Positions 59,914-64,000 of a DNA stretch of 64,000 bases are shown here, in pieces; the stretch's first letter is position 1, and each line of letters opens with the position of its first letter. A program made the translations under genes and the position numbers. Origin of the DNA: Bacteroidales bacterium. GTDB lineage: Bacteria > Bacteroidota > Bacteroidia > Bacteroidales > UBA932. Where the stretch lies: NCBI GenBank assembly GCA_017962165.1, contig JAGCVW010000014.1, forward strand, positions 58,196 through 122,195, in the 5' to 3' direction. A model generated the notes under the pieces. That model saw only the letters and a list, made by a program, of their open reading frames with translations, searched no databases and was not told the DNA's origin.

Positions 59914-60463
59914 GGGGGTCGACCGAAGGAGCGACCGCAAGGTTGCTCTCTTTTTTTGTGCCCCACTTTGTCCCAAGGTCCAGGGCGTCGGCCGTCCAGC
60001 GGCCTATCCATGCGCTCAATACTCCTATGCCGGCCCCAGCGACGGTGTCCCACCACCAGTGGCGCCGGTGCGCCACGCGCCCGCAGGCCACCGCAGCCCC
60101 GCCGGCATAGAAAACCGCTCCCCATTCCCAGCCATAGTCCTGGCGGACGAGTTCCGCTCCGGTAAAGGCGGCCGCCGTGTGGCCCGAGGGGAACGAACGG
60201 TAGTTGGAACCGTCCGGCCGCTGTTCCCGGACCGCGTACTTCAGACCGTGGGTAATCCCGAACATAGCGGCGTAGCCGACAGCGTTTGCGACGCAGCGGT
60301 CGATTAGGTTGTGCTCAGGCTGGATGCCGAGGTACTCGGCGCCGAGATCGAAGACTATGGGCGTGAACTGGAAGGGAGTCTCCCAATACTGCCAGTCGCT
60401 GCGCTGGGCCCGGGCCCCGAGGCAGCAGAGAAGAAGCGCAAGTACTGTAAGCAACCTACGCAT
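59873..60463 (-). CDS. PAP2-family phosphatase, secreted or membrane
   Basis: 196 residues. The signal peptide ends at ARAQ; the tripartite acid-phosphatase motif is clear: KYAVREQRPDG, FPSGHTAAAF, and VAHRRHWWWDTVAG. Type 2 PAP enzymes dephosphorylate lipid phosphates or undecaprenyl diphosphate. Last gene of rfbD-rfbC-PAP2; it overlaps rfbC by 8 bp. A role in recycling the lipid carrier for the same cell-wall glycan is plausible but not shown. Confidence 0.88.
   Translation of the reverse strand: MRRLLTVLALLLCCLGARAQRSDWQYWETPFQFTPIVFDLGAEYLGIQPEHNLIDRCVANAVGYAAMFGITHGLKYAVREQRPDGSNYRSFPSGHTAAAFTGAELVRQDYGWEWGAVFYAGGAAVACGRVAHRRHWWWDTVAGAGIGVLSAWIGRWTADALDLGTKWGTKKESNLAVAPSVDPLTGAYCANLVWRF
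59929..59957 (+). terminator. Rho-independent terminator of recX inside the PAP2 gene
   Basis: GAGCGACC-GCAA-GGTTGCTC stem (one G-T wobble) followed by TCTTTTTTT. It falls in the 3' coding part of the convergent PAP2 gene. Confidence 0.75.
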
Positions 60464-61028
60464 AGAGGTCTTCGCTGAAATCAGGCAGGTCTGTCGCGTC
60501 CTTCAGGCGCGGATGAGAGAGGTCTTTCGCGGACAGGATGACTTTGCCCGCAGGAATCTGCCAGTCGATCCCGAGATCAGGGTCGTCCCAGGCTATTGCA
60601 CCCTCCGCCGCGGGCTCATAGAAACGGTCGCACTTGTACTGGATCACCGCCTCTTCCGAGAGTACGCTGAAGCCGTGGGCAAAGCCGCGGGGGATGAAAA
60701 GCTGGCGGCGGTTTTCGCCGGACAGGACCACGGCAACATGTTTGCCGAAGGTCGGGCTGCCCCTGCGGATGTCGACCGCAATGTCCAGAACCTCGCCCTT
60801 GATGACGCGAAGCAGCTTGGACTGGGCGAAACGGCCGGTCTGGTAGTGAAGGCCTCGGACCACTCCGTATGAGGACTTGCTTTCGTTGTCCTGGACGAAA
60901 CTCAGGGGCCTTACCGCTGAGGCGAAATCCCTTTCGGAGAAGGACTCGAAGAAGTAGCCGCGGTTGTCGCCGAAGACTTTGGGCTCGACGATCACGACTC
61001 CTTCAATATCTGTTTTGATAACGTTCAT
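60456..61028 (-). CDS. rfbC: dTDP-4-dehydrorhamnose 3,5-epimerase
   Basis: 190 residues from the ATG at 61028, which overlaps the rfbD stop (ATGA); an upstream ATG lies within rfbD. Cupin fold with DNRGYFFESFSERDF, VVRGLHYQTGRFAQSKLLRVI (catalytic His), GENRRQLFIPRGFAHGFSVLSEEA and IAWDDPDLGIDW. It performs the third step of dTDP-L-rhamnose synthesis. rfbA and rfbB are not in the window. Confidence 0.96.
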   Translation of the reverse strand: MNVIKTDIEGVVIVEPKVFGDNRGYFFESFSERDFASAVRPLSFVQDNESKSSYGVVRGLHYQTGRFAQSKLLRVIKGEVLDIAVDIRRGSPTFGKHVAVVLSGENRRQLFIPRGFAHGFSVLSEEAVIQYKCDRFYEPAAEGAIAWDDPDLGIDWQIPAGKVILSAKDLSHPRLKDATDLPDFSEDLYA

Positions 61029-61897
61029 TTGCGTTTGATGCATTTTTCGAGCGAGTCTCTCCAATAGGGGACTTCGACTCCGAAAGTTTTCCTGACGAGC
61101 CCTTTGTCGAGCACGCTATACTGCGGCCGGCGGGCCTTTGTCCTGTAGTCGGAGGACAGGCATGGAATCACGCGGCAGGAGTAGCCGCAGATATCCTTTA
61201 TCGCCATCGCAAAGTCGAACCAGCTGACCGCACCCTCGCCAGAGAAGTGATACAGGCCGGTCTTGCCGAGCTGGCGGGTGTTGATGATGTGCATGATCAG
61301 CCCGGCGAGGTCGGCAGCGCTGGTAGGAGAGCCGACCTGGTCGCATACGACCCGGACTTCTTCGCGCGTGGACATGATCCCGCGCATGGTCGTAAGGAAA
61401 TTCTTCCCGGCGGGGGAGTAGAGCCAGGCGGTCCTTATAATTATATACTTGCAGCCGGATTTCTGGATGGCTTTCTCGCCCGCGAGTTTGGTGCTGCCGT
61501 AGACGCTCCTGGGCGCAGGGGCGACGGTTTCCTTGATGGGGGTGTTCCCTTCGCCGGAGAAGACGTAGTCGGTGGAGATATGGATAAGAGTCGCTCCGAC
61601 CTCCCTGGCTACCCGCGCCAGGCTTTCAGGGGCATCGCGGTTGATCGCCGCCGCGAACTCCACGTCGTCCTCCGCTTTGTCGACCTGGGTGTAGGCGGCG
61701 CAGTTCACGATCACATCTATCTTCTCCCCGCGCACGATTATTTCGAGGGCCTCTTCATTAGTGATGTCCAGGTGAATAGTTTCGGCTCCGGGCATCTCCC
61801 CGATGTCGGTGAAAACAAAGCGGTCGGTGCTGTCAGCCGCCAGACGGCGGAGTTCGCATCCGAGATTGCCGTTGGAACCTGTTACCAGAACATTCAT
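61025..61897 (-). CDS. rfbD: dTDP-4-dehydrorhamnose reductase
   Basis: 290 residues from the ATG at 61897 (MNVLVTGSNGNLG), 8 nt after the -7 box; longer upstream readings cross the promoter. NAD(P)-binding GSNGNLG motif, VNCAAYTQVDKAEDD, STDYVFSGEGNTPIKE (catalytic Thr region), and YGSTKLAGEKAI (YxxxK). It completes dTDP-L-rhamnose for surface glycans. First gene of the operon with rfbC and PAP2. Confidence 0.96.
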   Translation of the reverse strand: MNVLVTGSNGNLGCELRRLAADSTDRFVFTDIGEMPGAETIHLDITNEEALEIIVRGEKIDVIVNCAAYTQVDKAEDDVEFAAAINRDAPESLARVAREVGATLIHISTDYVFSGEGNTPIKETVAPAPRSVYGSTKLAGEKAIQKSGCKYIIIRTAWLYSPAGKNFLTTMRGIMSTREEVRVVCDQVGSPTSAADLAGLIMHIINTRQLGKTGLYHFSGEGAVSWFDFAMAIKDICGYSCRVIPCLSSDYRTKARRPQYSVLDKGLVRKTFGVEVPYWRDSLEKCIKRK

Positions 61898-61904
61898 AAT
61901 TGCA

Positions 61905-61922
61905 CAAAAATAACTATTTTTG
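61905..61922. promoter_or_regulatory. symmetric divergent promoter of rfbD and rnhA
   Basis: CAAAAATAACTATTTTTG is an almost perfect palindrome made of two opposed -7 elements. The minus-strand TATTTTTG at 61905-61912 serves rfbD and the plus-strand TATTTTTG at 61915-61922 serves rnhA. Only 2 bp separate them, and each ends 7-8 nt from its start codon. Confidence 0.6.
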
Positions 61923-61928
61923 CGGATA

Positions 61929-62399
61929 ATGGAGCAGAAGCAGACCATATATCTCTACACCGACGGGGCCGCCAGCGGAAACCCGGGTCCCGGAGGCTAT
62001 GGAATAGTCCTCAAGTGCGGGGATATCCGCAAGGAACTCAGCGGGGGCTTCCGCCTTACCACAAACAACAGGATGGAACTCCTCGCCGTCATCAAAGGCC
62101 TGGAGGCAATCAAGTGGGAAAACGCCGCCGTAGAGGTCTACAGCGACTCCACCTACGTAGTGAAGGCGATAACCGAAGGCTGGCTGGACCAATGGGTCGC
62201 CAAGTCCTGGAAGAAGGTTAAGAACCCTGATCTCTGGCAGGCCTTCCTTCCGCTCTATAAGAAACACAAAGTGAATTTCCACTGGCTCAAAGGCCACGCC
62301 GGCCACCCGGAGAACGAACGCTGCGACCGCCTGGCGGTGGCGGCTTACGGCCAGCCCGGCCTGCCGGCGGACGAAGGCTACGAAGCTACTAAAACATAA
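61929..62399 (+). CDS. rnhA: ribonuclease HI
   Basis: 156 residues from the ATG at 61929. The four catalytic acids are in YTDGAASGNPGPGGYG (Asp), NRMELLAVIKGLEAIK (Glu), VYSDSTYVVKAI (Asp) and NERCDRLAVAAY (Asp). HWLKGHAGHPENE is the handle/loop motif of type HI. It degrades RNA in RNA-DNA hybrids such as Okazaki primers. pdxA follows 15 nt later. Confidence 0.97.
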   Translation: MEQKQTIYLYTDGAASGNPGPGGYGIVLKCGDIRKELSGGFRLTTNNRMELLAVIKGLEAIKWENAAVEVYSDSTYVVKAITEGWLDQWVAKSWKKVKNPDLWQAFLPLYKKHKVNFHWLKGHAGHPENERCDRLAVAAYGQPGLPADEGYEATKT

Positions 62400-62414
62400 A
62401 CACTATTCTAGAAT

Positions 62415-63509
62415 ATGCAGAAAGACAATAAACTCATTGTGGGTATCACACAAGGCGACTCTAACGGTATCGGCTACGAGGTAATCATCAAAGCCCTCAG
62501 CGACGAGCGCATCCTGGAGCAGTTCACCCCCGTGGTCTACGGCTCCCCGAAACTCTTCGGTTTCTACCTGAAGACCATACCTGAGATTGAGAACCTCCCC
62601 CTGAACAACATTACAGAGGCGAAAGACGCCCAGCCTAAAAAGATAAACATCCTGAACTGCCTGCCTGACAGCACCTACGCCGAGCCGGGCAGCCCCGGTC
62701 CGGAGGCGGCCAATTCCGCCATCAAGGCGCTGGACGCCGCCGTCCGCGACATCAAGGCCGGCTCGATCGACGTGCTGGTTACCGGTCCCATCAACAAGAA
62801 GTCGGTCTCCATCCAGGGCTTCCAGTTCCCCGGTCACACCGAGTATCTGATGAACCAGTTCGGGGTGAAGGACGTCACGATGCTGATGGTCAGCGACCGC
62901 CTCAAGCTCGGAGTCGTCACCGGCCATATCCCCATCAAGGAGGTCCCGGGCGCCATTACGGAGGAGAAGATACTGAGCAAACTCCGCCTCATGAAGGAAT
63001 CGCTCATCAAGGATTTCGGCTACGACAACCCTACTATCGGCGTCCTCAGCCTCAATCCCCACAGCGGCGACGGCGGCCTGCTCGGAACCGAAGAGCAGGA
63101 CATCATCATCCCCGCGCTCAAACGCGCTACCGAAGAGGGCATCGAAGCGTTCGGCCCGTTCTCTCCGGACGGTTATTTCGGACTCGGCAAGTATCAGCAG
63201 TTCGACGCTACCCTCGCCATGTACCACGACCAGGGTCTCTCGCCCTTCAAGACGATAGCCTTCTCCGACGGCGTAAACTTCACAGCCGGACTGCCGGTAG
63301 TCAGGACCTCGCCCGACCATGGAACCGCATACGACATGGCCGGACGCGACATGGCGGACCCGGTCTCGATGCGCTCTGCGATCTTTACGGCCGTGGATAT
63401 TTTCCGCCGCCGCCAGGCCCACGAAAAGCTGGTCGAAGGCCGTATGATTGACCGTACGCCGGTCGAGGAAGAGCGACCGCAGCGCCCCGACCGTCCGCAG
63501 ATTGCATAA
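62415..63509 (+). CDS. pdxA: 4-hydroxythreonine-4-phosphate dehydrogenase
   Basis: 364 residues. VGITQGDSNGIGYEVIIKAL opens the fold. Metal-binding His residues appear in GFQFPGHTEYLMNQFG, SLNPHSGDGGLLGTEE and YHDQGLSPFKTIAF, and PVVRTSPDHGTAYDMAG closes the site. It oxidises 4-phosphohydroxy-L-threonine in the DXP-dependent pyridoxal phosphate pathway. The C-terminal tail (VEEERPQRPDRPQ) is a polar extension. Probably in the rnhA transcript. Confidence 0.95.
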   Translation: MQKDNKLIVGITQGDSNGIGYEVIIKALSDERILEQFTPVVYGSPKLFGFYLKTIPEIENLPLNNITEAKDAQPKKINILNCLPDSTYAEPGSPGPEAANSAIKALDAAVRDIKAGSIDVLVTGPINKKSVSIQGFQFPGHTEYLMNQFGVKDVTMLMVSDRLKLGVVTGHIPIKEVPGAITEEKILSKLRLMKESLIKDFGYDNPTIGVLSLNPHSGDGGLLGTEEQDIIIPALKRATEEGIEAFGPFSPDGYFGLGKYQQFDATLAMYHDQGLSPFKTIAFSDGVNFTAGLPVVRTSPDHGTAYDMAGRDMADPVSMRSAIFTAVDIFRRRQAHEKLVEGRMIDRTPVEEERPQRPDRPQIA

Positions 63510-63524
63510 GTGTCAAATTTTTCA

Positions 63525-63532
63525 TACTTTTG
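63525..63532 (+). promoter_or_regulatory. -7 promoter element of the terminal envelope gene
   Basis: TACTTTTG matches TAnnTTTG; leader about 43 nt to the ATG at 63580. Confidence 0.5.
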
Positions 63533-63579
63533 CGCCGATATCTTAAGTCGAACCAAAACCTTTTTTATGGTACTTGGAA

Positions 63580-64000
63580 ATGAGAAAACCATTCGTTATC
63601 GCAGCAATGTTGCTGTGCTGCTCTCTTGCGACAGGACAAGAGGCTGACGAACTCGGTGGTAGCAATGCCGAGTTATCCGTTATTGCCAGGGCTGAATACC
63701 TCCATGGTGACCCACTCGGCAACTCCTCTCTATATACCCTTCTGGAGGGTAGCATTTCCGACAATCTTTCATACACAGTCTGTGCCCACTGGCTGTCTTC
63801 GGATCCCGGTGCGCTCTATGGCGCGACCCTGCATGCGGACGATGTCAACTGGCTTGATCTCGCATATCTTACATATTCGCTCGACAAAGTAGAGCTGTCT
63901 CTCGGTAAGGCGGACCTTTGCTGGGGTACCTATGAGATGGACGAATACGACTGGGACGTCCATTATCCCATGGCGACTTCTATCTGGAGCACCCTTCCCA
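63580..64000 (+). CDS. predicted secreted/outer-membrane protein (3' end outside window)
   Basis: 140 residues are visible. Signal peptide MRKPFVIAAMLLCCSLATGQ, then beta-rich sequence: ELSVIARAEYLHGDPLGNSS, YTVCAHWLSSDPGALYGATL, VELSLGKADLCWGTYEMDEYDWDV. The alternation of aromatics and polar residues suggests a porin-like barrel (phosphate-selective porin style), but the family is not recognised. The ATG at 63567 is rejected because its frame stops within 20 codons. Confidence 0.65.
   Translation, partial: MRKPFVIAAMLLCCSLATGQEADELGGSNAELSVIARAEYLHGDPLGNSSLYTLLEGSISDNLSYTVCAHWLSSDPGALYGATLHADDVNWLDLAYLTYSLDKVELSLGKADLCWGTYEMDEYDWDVHYPMATSIWSTLP

Overview
The window is chromosomal DNA of a Bacteroidota member, most likely order Bacteroidales. 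The case rests on four things. Promoters carry the Bacteroidota -7 element TAnnTTTG, and start codons almost never have a Shine-Dalgarno sequence. There is a SusC/SusD outer-membrane pair, plus lineage-typical families (DUF3078, LemA/DUF2207, WbqC, C69 and C11 peptidases, FadL-like OMPs). The lpxD-lpxC-lpxA cluster indicates a lipid A outer membrane. The DNA looks GC-rich (upper 50s percent by eye), which suits a Rikenellaceae/Cryptobacteroides-like gut or rumen lineage better than Bacteroides itself; that placement is inference.

Layout. 1-10656: a sugar-scavenging locus. A leftward operon runs rbsK, GRP-family sugar transporter, susC, susD and two secreted ADP-ribosylglycohydrolase-family lipoproteins. 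It diverges from a LacI-type regulator, with palindromic operator candidates between the two promoters. The gene set resembles the ribose utilisation (rus) loci of Bacteroides: ribosides or ADP-ribose would be cleaved outside, carried in and phosphorylated. 10657-21533: aroG/aroQ, hisS-lemA-DUF2207, sppA, and proS-DUF3078-tilS. 21633-31886: a Tyr/Trp-rich lipoprotein, a FadL-like OMP, lpxD, lpxC, lpxA, wbqC, then rimP-nusA-infB. 32014-42861: ettA, a lipase-like hydrolase, tRNA-Gln, small envelope genes, the tadA/C69 operon, polA, an ECF-type sigma factor, rsmG and rpmH. 42916-52297: tyrS-rbfA-lolC, tpiA, a secreted M6-like protease, rplY-pth, a C11 protease, and xerD. 52585-64000: ComEA-like protein, rsmI, a repeat-rich unknown protein, tdk, an AlkD-like protein, recA-trpS, rlmN-recX, rfbD-rfbC-PAP2, rnhA, pdxA and the start of an envelope protein. 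Most of this is core information-processing and envelope housekeeping.

The least expected content is small. A 36-bp dispersed element, with a related 28-40 bp subfamily, sits between genes and also in frame inside three proteins, including DNA polymerase I, so it is a protein-coding REP-like repeat. A separate 34-bp perfect palindrome occurs three times, and several intergenic regions hold long perfect hairpins. Many promoters place the -7 box only 5-9 nt from the start codon, which predicts nearly leaderless mRNAs. Several divergent promoter pairs lie back to back and almost symmetric. LpxC lacks the FabZ domain usually fused to it in this order, and RimP lacks its C-terminal domain. No CRISPR array, prophage, insertion sequence or rRNA operon was seen.
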